The notes under the pieces are model-generated. The model was not told where the DNA came from. It made no database searches and saw only the letters and a list, made by a program, of their open reading frames with translations. Positions 33,037-44,254 of a DNA stretch of 64,000 nucleotides are shown one piece after another; position 1 is the stretch's first letter, and every line of letters begins with the position of its first letter. A program made the position numbers and the translations under genes. This DNA is from Corinectria fuckeliana (taxonomy: Eukaryota > Ascomycota > Sordariomycetes > Hypocreales > Nectriaceae). The stretch spans positions 1 through 64,000 of the forward strand of contig WPDH01000361.1 in NCBI GenBank assembly GCA_019137255.1, given 5' to 3'.

Positions 33037-34539
33037 CTTCTTGTAACCTTGCTTACTAGCCTTGTGCAAAGCGTTGCATCCTTGATTGTCCTTCAACCCA
33101 ACCTCCGTCTGGTGATGCAGAAGCAATCTGGTAACCTCGACGTGACCGTAAAAGCTAGCTCGGTGTAGGGCAGTCTCTCCGTTGTCGTCTTTTGCATTAA
33201 TCGTTGTAAGTTTTCCCGAGTTAAGGAGAGCCTTAGCGATGTTTATATTTCGCCAACGACAAGCACCCATAAGTGCCGTCGCCTTAGTCTTCGTAAGGGC
33301 GTTGCAGTCTGCGTCAGCCTTGAATAGAAGGTCAAACCCAGCCTTGAATCCATCGGTACTCGCCATTGAAAGAGGCGTCCGTCCTTCGTTGTCAGGTGTG
33401 TTCAGCTGAAGCTCTTCCTTTCTCGATCCCTGAGAGATAAGCATGTTCAAGATGCCCTCGTGGCCCTGGCAGGTTGCCGTCATCAGCGGTGTCCACCCGT
33501 CATCGTCCTGAATGTCGGTTCTTGCCCTTGCCTCTAACAGACACTCCGTAATCTCTCCGTAGCCGTGGTAGGCGGCCAAATGAAGTGCAGTCCCGCCATT
33601 GATTGTAGCGACGACATCAATACTCGACTTGCTCTCTCTGAGAATGCTTCGTACTATCTGCGTCTGCTCGTTGTTGCTTGCTAAGAACAGGGGAGTTACT
33701 CCATCGTTATCAGTAGCTTCTGTGTCTGCGCCTTTGTCCAGAAGAAAGTCAACGATATCGTTGAGACCGTCGCGAGCTACAGCATGCAATACCGTTTCGC
33801 CATTAGCGTTCTCAGAATCATTGATGTTTTCGCTGCACTCCTGCAGAAGTTGGCGCATCACGTTGATGTGTCCGTACCGGCTTGCCGAATATAGAGGAGA
33901 CCATCCATTTTCGTCGGTGACTTGGGTGTTGGCGTGCCTTTTCAGAAGCAGTTCCACCACCTCTTCGTGCCCTTTCCAAGATGCTTCGTCCAGAGGAGTT
34001 GCCCCTTTTGATTGTTTGACCTCGGTCGGCGCTTCATGGTCCAAAAGCAGCTCTACCATCTCGACATGCCCTTCGAGACATGCGCGGTGTAGAGGGTGGC
34101 GTCCCTCGCCATCTTCTGCCTCGACAGGCGCTCCGGCCTTCAAAAGCTTCCTAGCAGCGCGCAGGAGACCTCGTTCAGCTGCAATATGGAGGGCGGTCTG
34201 TCCAGTTTCGCATTCGGCGTGTTGGCAGATATGTTCTTTGTCTAACTGCTCCCTGCTCATGTCTTTCAAAATCTCGGCGAGCGTCTCATCAACATCTTCA
34301 TTGGCACCGCTACCCTCGTCTTCTTCCTTCTCTAGGAGAAGAAATTCATGCAAGCGTTTCAGATCGTCTTTTATGTCCTCATCTTCGTCCTTCTCAGACT
34401 TAGGGGCCACGGACGAAGATGAGGAGTCGGCGACGGTGGGATCCAGTGGGGATAGACCGACGGTTGATTCAGTGACTTTCAAAGGGTTTAGGCTAGCATT
34501 TTCCTCGATTCCATCTAGGGTCGCACCGATCCCTGACAT
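33025..34539 (-). CDS. 5' half of ankyrin/CorA-like protein gene, truncated by a MULE
   Basis: A 504-codon frame begins at the ATG at 34539 (MSGIGATLDGIEEN); the frame is open further upstream, but that part looks like leader. Residues 1-125 are acidic and low complexity with a Leu/Glu-rich helix (KRLHEFLLLEKEEDE). From about residue 130 there are roughly a dozen ankyrin repeats, for example GQTALHIAAERGLLRAA, GRHPLHRACLEGHVEMVELL, GGTALHLAAYHGYGEI and GETALHRASFYGHVEV. The last repeat reads KQGYKK; translation then enters the terminal repeat and stops after three codons (TAG at 33025-33027). Without the element the frame would join IVDLLLSHQ at 29123 exactly. The truncated product would be a soluble ankyrin protein lacking the membrane module. 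Such proteins usually bind other proteins; no partner can be named. Confidence 0.75.
   Translation of the reverse strand: MSGIGATLDGIEENASLNPLKVTESTVGLSPLDPTVADSSSSSVAPKSEKDEDEDIKDDLKRLHEFLLLEKEEDEGSGANEDVDETLAEILKDMSREQLDKEHICQHAECETGQTALHIAAERGLLRAARKLLKAGAPVEAEDGEGRHPLHRACLEGHVEMVELLLDHEAPTEVKQSKGATPLDEASWKGHEEVVELLLKRHANTQVTDENGWSPLYSASRYGHINVMRQLLQECSENINDSENANGETVLHAVARDGLNDIVDFLLDKGADTEATDNDGVTPLFLASNNEQTQIVRSILRESKSSIDVVATINGGTALHLAAYHGYGEITECLLEARARTDIQDDDGWTPLMTATCQGHEGILNMLISQGSRKEELQLNTPDNEGRTPLSMASTDGFKAGFDLLFKADADCNALTKTKATALMGACRWRNINIAKALLNSGKLTTINAKDDNGETALHRASFYGHVEVTRLLLHHQTEVGLKDNQGCNALHKASKQGYKKGDS
33037..33045. repeat. 9-bp target-site duplication, right copy
   Basis: CTTCTTGTA, identical to 29124-29132. 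On the minus strand it encodes the last Tyr-Lys-Lys of the 5' half of the ankyrin gene. Confidence 0.93.
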
Positions 34540-35708
34540 TGCTATGCCTTTCAACGTCGATAAATGCGTTTTTGGGTTGGTAGTAGGACTTGGTGTGGCG
34601 GAGTTAAAGGTAGGACAGGTAGCAGATAAGACAGAGGAATTGTGTTCAATGTGAAGTTCTAGGAGATCAGTGTGTGGGAGCCTTGCTGTTCGAATGAATC
34701 GGAGAATAAGAGTAAGCAGGGCGTCAGAAGAGACTCCTCCATTTTTAAAGCTCAGACTCGTTGATAACAGCTTGGTCTGGCTGCAAACCATCCTTCGACA
34801 TTGTTTTCACTACCCGAGCACACGAGCAATCTAAACTTGTCCAGTTTCTCCTTTTCTCTTTCCACAATGGGATTATTGGCTGCATACGCCGCCCTCCTGC
34901 AGGAGCTGAACTTGCGTGGCAGGTCTTCAATCAATTACCGAGTACATGATTGGTAGCCGAGACTACGCTTCTTGTGGTATTGGAATCTTACCTGCAGCTA
35001 AAATCACGCCGCTTATAGTATTGGAATTTCAACCGCAGCCGAAATCCCTCACTCACCGGCAACTGATTCTAGCCTTTATATTCCAATCACCATCAAGGCT
35101 GTTGGTTAAGTTTGCGCCGCCCCCGTAAGATGCTGACCACCCCTTCGGATGTTCGGAGTCGGAAGTAGCCGAGAACACGGATTCATCATCTTCAAAGGAC
35201 GCTGCTAAAACTCACTCATCGGAGGGAACTTGTGGGCTACATCTACTGTGTTACAGCGTGATGAGTTGGATGGATCTCGAGGCTGGTTGATTGAAAGTTC
35301 ATCTCTTGTCATCGAGCTTTACATTGTACTCAGTCTCCGGCATGTACCTTTTAACCAAAGCTCGAGCCCTTAGAAGAGAGCCGAGCTTTTCTTCCTCGCA
35401 GGGGTCCTGCTACAGGATGAGAGTTTGACCATATTGAAGGGCTGTTGGATAAGGCCAGGTTTGTGAATGCAACTGGAGAGAAGTCTTGCGATTACACGCC
35501 CTAATAAGTAGCCTGAAATATTCCTCAGATGCTAAATCATGCGCATAAAACATATTATCGTCCAAATGAGAATTCAAGGTCACTAAATTCATCATGATAT
35601 TATATTCGCGCCCTCACAGATATCCCCTGATACACCTGAACCATTACGAGTCAGACACACGATATGAGCGTCCAAGCTTGTGAAGATGTTTAGTCTGCAT
35701 TGATAGAC
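34540..35708. other. Intergenic, ankyrin gene promoter side
   Basis: This holds the upstream flank of the ankyrin gene and the 3' flank of the transcription-factor-like gene. Short frames only. A duplicated phrase (TATTGGAATCTTACCTGCAG and TATTGGAATTTCAACCGCAG, with AAATC following each) lies at about 34978-35046 and may be a small local duplication. Confidence 0.45.
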
Positions 35709-36773
35709 CTAAGCCCGAATCAATCTTGGTTTCATAAACGTGACGCTGCATCGGGTTACTGGGTCCCAGTCCAACAGACGCTTTCCGTAGACACAGCTGT
35801 GAAGAATATGAATCACAAAGGCACTCAAGCCCAGAGCCTGAGGCCCGCCTGCCATTTGGACGATGTGAACGGCTCCTAGAACGTGCTTCGAAGCCATGGA
35901 AAGGTCACCGAGCATAACCTAGATCGCGTTGGTCAGTTTGTCGTTCTACTTCCTGCATTCCGGTAGCCTTTTCCCAGGCTACTAAATGAGAGTCTGGCCT
36001 CACCTCATCCAATGCTAGAACCAACGCCTTTGTGACCGCCATGCGGCTCAGTGATGGTCTCTCCGACGAGATAGTTTTACGAAGACTTTGAAGGTAGCTT
36101 AGCTTATATTGGATAGCGAATTGTGCATAATCCTTCTCCAGGTTGACCATAGAGAGATGACGGCAAGCTGCAAGCAAGAAGCCCCTTTGAAGATCGGCGT
36201 CAGCTGAGGAGAAGAATATCCAGTTCTTCCTCATGTGCTCGTGGTATTCGCCCAGGCTCTGCATCACTGGACAGTGATCGTTCAAATATGGAACCACTAC
36301 TGTAACATCTAGACACAACATTGGCTTACGAATACGGGAAAGGACCAACACTAACGCTCCAATAGTGAATAGACCTTCCCGCTACCTCCGAACGGAAAAA
36401 GCAGACAGGATGAGCGGAACTTACAATGGTTAAACATAAAATGCTCTATGAATGTCAAGGATTCTATAAAGCTCGCAAAAGGTCCGTGGTCAAATACGCT
36501 AGAAGTGATCCCTGGGGCTAACGGTGTTATATCGTCTCGACCAACTAACGCCTGTTTGTGCTGTTGACGAGCCACGGCCATTTGAACCTGAGTTTGAGGC
36601 TGATGGTCTGATGCATCCTCGTGGGGATTTTCTCTGATGATGCCCTTCTGGTAATCAGTCACTCGAAGCTTTCTTGCTCGAGCATGCGCCACACGAGCTG
36701 CATGAGAATGGGCCTGTCGCTTCAAGTCGGCTGAGGCGCTTTGGGCTGGATGTACCATGGGTATGAACTCCAT
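35709..36773 (-). CDS. Fungal transcription-factor-domain-like protein, no zinc cluster
   Basis: Exons on the minus strand are 36425-36773, 36004-36308 and 35709-35918 (introns 116 and 85 bp); 287 aa. The N-terminus MEFIPMVHPAQSASADLKRQ, followed by a His/Arg-rich stretch (HSHAARVAHARARKLRV), is typical of a fungal family annotated as transcription-factor domain or DUF3468 proteins. These begin with a basic segment instead of a Cys6 cluster. Later motifs fit the same family: WIFFSSADADLQRGFLLAA, ALVLALDEVMLGDLSMASKH across the second intron, and MAGGPQALGLSAF with YGKRLLDWDP near the end. It is shorter than many relatives (400-500 aa), so the C-terminus may be trimmed. A nuclear regulatory role is inferred from family naming only. 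Confidence 0.7.
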
Positions 36774-37051
36774 TGTGATAAGGAAGGTGGGATATTCTCC
36801 AAAGGAAGCTTCAGCGTTGTTATCAGTCTATTCTTGGCCATAGTATCCGTCACGGCCACTTTATTTATTGAGTTGAGATCGCAAGTGACACCAAGGCAAG
36901 TCTGCTTGAAGGCTCTATTTGTCAGCTAGGTAAGTAGCTCGCAGCAACATTGACGCAGCTAGTCACTAGCTAACTAATAAGAATCGCCCATCATCATCGC
37001 CAAGACTTGCTCCTACTGCATATAGCCTAGTCTAGCCACTACTCCAGACTC

Positions 37052-38177
37052 TCACATGTGATACGCAACCTCGTCGTCAATTTCCGCATACACGGCTTCC
37101 AACGCGGCCACCACATCATCAGGCAGCGGGCCCTGCTCAATCATGTCGATGTTTGACTCGAGCTGCTCTGGGCTCGAGGCGCCTAAGATGATGGAGTCGT
37201 CGTGCGCCTTGCTAAGCATGCTGTGATGTGCCGTCCACCGAAGCGCAGCAGCGTGGCCGCCAATCCCATGCTCAGACGCGACTGCTAGCGCCTTGTCTGT
37301 GGCCGTCATGATGGACGGCTTCAGGTAGAGCTGCGAGTACAGGCCGCCTAGGAAATGCTTCAACCCGGAACACACCTGGTCAGCTTACGGGACAGCTTTC
37401 GCAAGGATGGAGGGGGGTTGTGCGCACAGATTGATCGTATCGCCCACCCGCCTTGACGTTCTTGTGGTTGCCGGCGAAGAAGCCAGCTGCGGCAGGATTG
37501 TACGCGTAGAAAGCTATTCCGATGGTGCGTAAGACAGGAAAGAGCTCCTTTTCGCCGCCTCTCACGATGAGGTTGTATTGGCCTTGGTAGACGCTGGGCT
37601 TGACAAAGCCGTGTTCCTCGCAAATGTCCACAAACCTTTGGACCTCCTCGGCGGTGTAATTGGAGAGGCCCCAATGCTTGATCTTGCCCTCCCGGTGCGC
37701 CTGGTCCATGGCTTGGCAAGCCTCTTCGAACTTGGTGGTCCGATCCGGCATGTGCAAGTATTCAATGTTGATCTGCTTGACTTTCAACGCCTCAAGCGAC
37801 ACGTCGATTTCCTTCAAGATGCTCTGCTTGGAATGACTTCCTGGCTCTCGTGACATGACCTTGGTATCGACAACAAGTCTGTCCCCTGCAGCAACAGCTC
37901 CAAGCCTTGGCTCAGAACTGCCAGGCGTGTGAGGAGAGTAGATGCGAGCAGTATCAATCTGATGATAACCACGCGCAACAAAGGCGTTGAGAAAGCCATT
38001 CACCTCGTCGGGGCTGTCGAAACGCGCCAAGGGGTCAAGCGACGTGTCTCCGACCTGTTCATCTTGGATGTTAGTACCAATCCAAAAGTACGGTATCCGA
38101 CTCAACGTGTTGCTGGGTAGACTTGCGTTTGCGACTCCCAGAACCAGTCTGAGGGGTGATTTTCCGGTGGGCGCCAT
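37052..38177 (-). CDS. Aldo-keto reductase (AKR7/aflatoxin-aldehyde-reductase-like)
   Basis: Exons on the minus strand are 37428-38177 and 37052-37375, with a 52 bp intron; 357 aa. AKRs are NADPH-dependent reductases with a (beta/alpha)8 barrel. The catalytic tetrad is visible: Asp and Tyr in IDTARIYSPH, Lys in VVDTKVMSRE and His in YLHMPDRTTK. The family segments GKIKHWGLSNYTAEEV, PSVYQGQYNLIVRGGEKELFP and YAYNPAAAGFFAGNH match the AKR7 (aflatoxin B1 aldehyde reductase) group. C-terminal SKAHDDSIILGASSPEQLE forms the cofactor phosphate site. The start is the ATG at 38177 (MAPTGKSPLRLVLG); the frame is open further upstream without similarity. The N-terminal insert SLPSNTLSRIPYFWIGT before the tetrad is longer than usual. 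Substrate unknown. Confidence 0.9.
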
Positions 38178-39110
38178 TGTAGCTCTTGGTTTACGCATAA
38201 AACGGTAGTGAGGAAATAATAGACAGTTGATGATAAGTAACCAGATGTTAGAAAGTCTTTTCTGATTGCTGTTCTTCAAGTTTTCGTGGGTTTCGGAGAC
38301 CATTTTATGTCTCGACCGTGTGCATATGTACGAATTAAGACGCGTTAGTGCTCTTCTCGCCAAGATCTGCTCCTACCCTTTTAGGCAGTTGCACAATTCC
38401 ACTAGAATAGATCTAGTCTAAGCGGACAACTTCAGTCTAACGGCCTAGTTACTTAGATGTACGGTTACGCTGGTCCCAAAATAGTCTTGACATTGCATTT
38501 GTAATCCTTCTCATCAGCAGATCGGGATTTTTATAAATCGAATTGGTACTTGTCGACCTGGGCATGTTGTTCCTCATTTGTCAGTATACTATTACGGCTC
38601 GAAGACGTACGAGGGCAATGATGTAAGGACTCTCTGCAATTCACCATACGGCCAGGCTTAGAGGTTCTCTGTAGCCTGCTTCATAAGCAGCTTATTGATG
38701 ACGTTCATGTGAATTTCAACTGCCGAGACAACCTAAAAAGCGTGTTTACTGTGTGTCCCTCTGGGAAGCAGCCACAAACGTAACTGCTTCGCAGATTGCT
38801 TCGCAGATTTCTTCGCGGGGCAACGATGATGCTGCTATTTGATCACGCAATAATGGTGAGATCCATGCCGTTGCCTTGAGTGAAAGCTTTGGAGTCTGGG
38901 GTGGCAGTAAAGTGGAAAAGAAGCACGCCAGCGTGACCTTAGAGGGCATTTGAATGCTCCCCTAAGTAGTCGTTTGTTTGCTTGCTAAGACGATTGCCTT
39001 GTAGCCGGTTTCGCTTTGTGGCTCATTCTCCCAAGCCGAGGCGGCAAAAAGAGAGATGGCAACCCACAAAACCAGTCATCAACATCCAAAATCACATCCA
39101 CCTATCAACA
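38178..39110. other. Intergenic, no gene seen
   Basis: Only small frames without motifs. A direct repeat GATTGCTTCGCAGATT/TCTTCGC lies near 38790-38815. Nothing else recognised. Confidence 0.45.
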
Positions 39111-40021
39111 TCAACATACTAGTACCAAGCGCTTCAGGTTTGCTTCCAAGATACTCCACTCCTCCTCGCCATACTGTCCCGCCCTAATGTCGTAGAGGAC
39201 ATCTAAAGCGTTAATGTCGCCTCCCGTAGCAGCCTGAGCGAACTTGCGACAAGTCTCCAGACGATTACGGTGGTTTGGTGTGGCAATCCAGATTGCCCTC
39301 TGCAATATGCGATTTCCCCGTAAACTTCCAGTGACCCTGGCCAAGTTCCATACTATAATATGCGCGGTACCGCTCTTATGTCTCTGGAGAGTCTTCCGAT
39401 TTAATCTTTGGCTAAGCGTACATTAGAGAATCCCAATCGCGCGTGATCCATCCTGGGTACCTAGCATATCCCCTAAATCGTGGCATTATCTGGGTGGGAT
39501 CCCAATCAAGAAGCCCGGCGATATTCCCTTCGCCGTCCACTAGGATAGTCTGTGAGTCAAAATCGGGAGGGTATTGGAAAAAAACAGAAGAGTCAAGGGT
39601 TAGTAAGAAGCCCATAGTCACTTCCACCGCCTTCGCTTCTACCTTATCTCACATATTTTTGTTAGAGCTCGCAATTGAATTTTTCTAGAGAAAGGCGGAG
39701 ATAGAGTCAAAAGGACCCAAAATGGCGACCTAGAGCGTAGATCTCCGGCACTGGAATCGTAGTTTCGTTCCGAATGAGGCGCATCATGGCAACTTGTGAT
39801 TCCATAGCGCGTGCCGCGGTCGGTGTCATTCCAGAGCCCCAGCCCATAGCAGGAACGCGGATCACGAGCTTGATGCTCTCCAATTCAACAACATAGGTGA
39901 TTTTATATGATCCGCCGATACGCGCATCAAGCTTGCCGCTAGAGCTGGAGCTTGGTGCATGCAGGCAATTTTTGGCGAGATTCGAAGCGAGAGGGACGAG
40001 AGATTCTGCTGTAATGGCCAC
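39111..40021 (-). pseudogene. APH-type kinase-like gene, broken
   Basis: Three minus-strand pieces fit the fungal aminoglycoside-phosphotransferase-like kinase family. The first (39707-40021) has GGSYKITYVVELESIKLVIRV, then MRLIRNETTIPVPEIYAL. The second (39412-39627) has PPDFDSQTILVDGEGNIAGLLDWD and RYPGWITRDWDSLMY, the usual Asp-containing metal-binding region. The third (39111-39344) has RAIWIATPNHRNRLETCRKF near the C-terminus. The central part, including the catalytic loop, is missing between pieces one and two. After LMYA a TAG stands where Trp-Pro-Lys is expected, then a TAA after SPET, and a frameshift precedes piece three. TGG-to-TAG is the change RIP produces on the opposite strand. 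The protein would be inactive. Confidence 0.72.
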
Positions 40022-42850
40022 GAGTGGACCAAAGACTTCGGGTTTGGATTATCCATGAAAGATGGCGTGGGCTTTAAAGGCATTTATATCAGACATATGG
40101 GAGAGGGTGCTTGAATGAGATGCGGACCTGAGTGTTGGAAATGTAAGATTTTTAGGTCGAGGATCACGATGGGGACGACGAAAGGTCTGAGAAGTCGCAC
40201 GTGATTATATCTCCAAGGTCTAGGCCGTCTTGGAATGATATTGATTCGCACAACTCATGGCATGAATTTACGATGCCTCATTCGTACACATGTCTAGTTT
40301 GTGGTTCTGCGTGGCTAGTCTACCTAAGAAAGTTACTAAAGCTAATGTGCTAATAGCACGATAAACGCAACGCCAGTTGACTAGCCCTGCTCCTGCCAAC
40401 AAGCTTGTTAAGTCATAAGACTCGGTGTGTAGTTCGAAAGAGCAGATAAATGGCCATCGCATGTGATTTTAGGAGTATGGAAGAAGACTACTACATCGCA
40501 GGTCGACCAGCTCTTATACGTGATGAAGATGGTCAAACGATCCTTCGATAGCATCATGCAGTAACAAGGGCATATGGACGCTGTCGGTTTCTTGATCCTG
40601 ACTTGGGGTGTACATCAACGGTCACCGAATTGACGACCCAAGAACAGATTTCTAAGAACTTGATATGCAAGCCATTTTCCTCCGTTTGCTCGTTCATTCA
40701 CTTCCCTCTGATATCGAGGTCATGCGCAGCTCCTGAAAGTCTCTAGTCCTGGACAAGTTAGTTGTCGTCTACAAACAAAAACCACGGTGCAGGCGGAGAT
40801 TCGCAGCTTGAGCTTTGTCTGCGTGCTTTGATATCGGGTGATTAAAGGTTGAGTTTGGTCCGGGGCCAACGACCATTGCCGCTTGCCCCTAAGCTATCCC
40901 GAATGGTGCCTCCCGCTTAGCTGCTTGTCCAGTCCGTTTTTATTCCTCGGCCAAATTAATTCTGTGCGATACTATAAAACCTGGCCATAGCCTGGCTCGC
41001 CAGCTTGACATGAGATGGCTAGGCTTTTATAAGCATGGTGTTGGCTGGATAAGGGGGGAGGTCTGTAGCAAAGGCAGGCGCTTTGAGGTATAAGTCTTCA
41101 ATTCAACCATAAGGCCAAAAAGTAGCGCGACACTTATCTATGTATGAGCTTTCTGCCTTCATTAGGGTTATATCCCCAATCCAACAATAAAATTAACGTT
41201 ACATAAATTAGGTCAATGTTTGCGAAAAAGCTACTGGGCTGCGTTTGTATCCAAGAAGATATTGAGAATAGCATATTTAAAACCAGTTAAAAGATTGAGG
41301 TCCCTCTATTAGAGATCATCATTCTTCAATTCCTGTCCGATGTATCGTCATCTTAGTGAACCACGCATAAACTATAATGTTATAGGGTGGTATGATGCGT
41401 ACGTCTAGAACATCTGCCTCCTTAGACCATCGTTAATTTAATGAGAACGGAATGCAGTAGTAACATCTGCTGTCAGAGTCTCCTCCGCTGCACTGTACAG
41501 CCGCAATTTACGTCCTCACCTTGGCTAGGATGGAGGCTCACAGAACCAATGCCAGTGCTGGCGTCTTCAAATGCCGAACTAATTGTATTGAACTTTTGCT
41601 GATTTAGCAGCAGGGGATCGAAGAATGATCCCTGTTCGATAAGAACTAAATCTTGACCGTCAACCGCGGTGAGCAAAGTATATATGTGGTGTTTATTTAA
41701 TTGTTTATTCCTGTGGGCCCCGGTCCATACCAGGAACGCTCTGCTTTACTGAAGCAAGTCGCCCCTCTTCACGGACGGGCCGGGTTCGGCATTCGATGTC
41801 CCATGTAGCCATTTTCGTATATCGTACGGACAGCGTTGGAACGTCGCGAAGATTAGCACCGGAGGACCCGAGCTTTATGATCCCACATCCAACGCCCAAG
41901 GGTCTAAACCTAGAAGTGTGTGTTCCCTCAACGGGGCTGAAGCAAAACAGGTGACATTCCTCTCCAGTTTTTCGTACTGACGGCACCGTCCAATGGCCCG
42001 AAAGCTAGAAGCTCGTGGCCGCCCCCAGTTCGTGGCGCCACTCCAGCTAAATCGTGACGTTGGGATTCGATCGCCAAGTGGTGTGAGATGGTCACTCGAC
42101 CGGGGCTCCCCTGCAAGTGATTGGCCCTCGCTTTAGCCCGCCGTCTTCACCCACCACATTTGTCCGAAATGAGCTTGGCCACAAGGCGGCAAGGGGGGGT
42201 CGAAATCTCTCCGAGGACCTCTCCATCCCCAGAAAAAAGGTGCTTGTGAATTCCAGGTATCCTCTGGTTGAGTGGTATTTGAGCTTCTAGCACGGCCCTC
42301 GTTATGGAGCCAAGTTTCCGCAAGATGCTCGCAACTCCCCCTTGACCTTTGTCCGAGACGAGAGCCTGGAGACGGCCGGGTTTCTGCGCACTGATCGAAG
42401 GACGTTTGGAAAGGGTATTTTTGTATTTACATCTTCCCCCGCGTTTTCCTCCGCCCGCAGGCCCCGTCCCACGCCGTCATTGCTGGTGTTCCTGGCTAGT
42501 CGGCCCTTCTGATACCGTGCGCAAGAATTCTGGAAGGGTATTGTCGAACCATGAACAGTCCCCCGAAAGCATTAAACGCCCTCTTGAAATATTTTGGAGT
42601 GGTACATGAATAAATTCTCCTGCAGTGTGTTGTTGCAATTACAGCGGACGCTGCTGGATATGTGGCGTATTCCGTCGGGCGTAGAGTCGAGGCAGTCCTG
42701 CAAGCTTCTCGCTCCTGGATCCTCCGCGTCTGCTGTGTCGAAATGCGAACCTAACTACCAGCTGCCGTTGAGAGTGTAAATGTGGTTTGCGGCTGAAAAG
42801 AACCCACATGCCGCATCAATATAATTACGTGCGAACAGGTTCATGCAGCA
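40022..42850. other. Intergenic, no gene supported
   Basis: A 2.8 kb stretch with only short frames (at most 93 codons) lacking recognisable domains. The section 40960-41460 is AT-leaning and has no coding potential. The section 41700-42100 has balanced composition and a few frames with no similarity I can name. No RNA gene recognised. Confidence 0.5.
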
Positions 42851-43326
42851 TCAATGAGGCGATGCCTCGTCCGTGTGGCAAGGACTCGACGCGTGTTCGT
42901 GCGAGTCGTTGGAGGCCACAGACGATTGCTCCGACGGCGTCTTCTCCGTCAACGAAGCCTGCAGACACGTACAATGCCTCAGCAAGGCCTCGCACCGCGC
43001 CAGCCTCTCAAGCAGCTCCTGATTTGGACGTCGACGCTTGCGCGGCGGAGCTGGCGTACTGGGGATGCAAACCGCCTTCAACTACAGCGCCGTCGAGCGT
43101 CAGCACTTGGGCACGAAAACACACTGCATCGGGATATCTGGGACGTGGAGCTTACTTTGATGCAATTTGAACACGGACTGCTGCGGTCGCATTTCTTCTT
43201 GCGCTGCTGGCATAGCACGCACGCCAGCACGCGCATGGTCTTCTTGGGCTGCCGCAGGGAAAGCGAGGTCTGCTTCACGGGTGCTCGAGCGGGTTGCCCT
43301 GCCTGATGAGAGTCGGTGTTATCCAT
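42851..43326 (-). CDS. Short Zn(II)2Cys6 regulator, probably truncated
   Basis: Exons on the minus strand are 43156-43326 and 42851-43081 (74 bp intron); 133 aa. The spliced cluster CVLCQQRKKKCDRSSPC, then SNC and IKLKAVC, has the exact C-x2-C-x6-C-x5-C-x2-C-x6-C spacing of fungal binuclear zinc DNA-binding domains. The last Cys is encoded after the intron, which supports the splice. A basic linker (PPRKRRRPNQELLERLARCEALL) with a short coiled-coil heptad follows, as usual for dimerisation. A TGA then ends the protein after HTDEASPH, whereas full regulators continue for 300-600 residues with a middle-homology region. No such region is visible downstream. It is either a truncated remnant or a small DNA-binding protein without activation domain. 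It is divergent from the ABC transporter gene 928 bp away. Confidence 0.72.
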
Positions 43327-44254
43327 TTTGGAATATCGGGCAGCTGGTCCTGGTCATGGCTGGCTCTCTGGAGAGGTTGGATTATAAGTGGTATAAGCTG
43401 TCGAGGTAGCCTCCCCTCCCCGCAGATGATCTGCTTTGGGAACGTCACGGGCTAAGCCTCTAAGACAGCGCCGTCTCCATCATGTAACCCATTCATGCAC
43501 TCGCACGCACCGCGCCCAACTAACCTGGCGAAGTCCTGGCGTCTCAAAGCAATACCCCTGGCTCGAGCAGATGGAGGGATGCGTGACGATGGAGGGAAGG
43601 GATTGCTCGCCGGACAGTCGGGAACGACGCAGTCTCCGAGGCTCCACACGAGGTGGCTCCGACATTCCACTTCAGGATATGACTCGGGGTCTGCGGACTG
43701 AGGCTCTCGACGAGCCGGGCTCTTGCAGGAGACCGCCGCACCGCGGACTTTTCCCTGATGCGCTGACTCCCGCGACAGGTGAGGGCGTGGACCAGCGCGG
43801 CCATTTCCCTTCATATAACTCCGTGATGCCCTCTAATCCAGTCGCCGGTTTATGCTGGTTGCACGGCCCCCCAGTAAATACGTCTCTTCCAACATTTCCG
43901 CCCCCTAAAGCTTGCCCTCGGGCTATCATACGATTCCCGGCAATACCGCTGCCACCACCATCTCAAATCAATTGATCGGTGGGCCACGCAGCACAACCAT
44001 CTGTCCACTTGAAACAACACCCAACTAGCCCTTTCGACCCGGTCGCCGTATTCTTTAACTTGACTGATCTGAGCTAAATAACTAGCCTGTCGCCTAGCCG
44101 TGGATATCAATCTATCTGAACTCTGCTAGATAGATATTCGTACCTCGCTCAGACTGCTCACTGTCACTTACACCCACACGCATCCACACTCACCCACATT
44201 CACAAACACACACACGCACACGCAACGCCCGTCCACCCGTCCACCCGCCCCACC
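43327..44254. other. Divergent promoter, zinc-cluster gene / ABC transporter
   Basis: This 928 bp lies between two divergent starts. Overlapping frames of up to 179 codons are present on both strands but have no motif. The last 100 bp before the ABC start is C/A-rich (CACACACGCACACG, CCGTCCACCCGTCCACCC) and probably a 5' leader. CGG half-sites, the usual target of zinc-cluster proteins, occur, but no clear paired site can be claimed. Confidence 0.45.
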
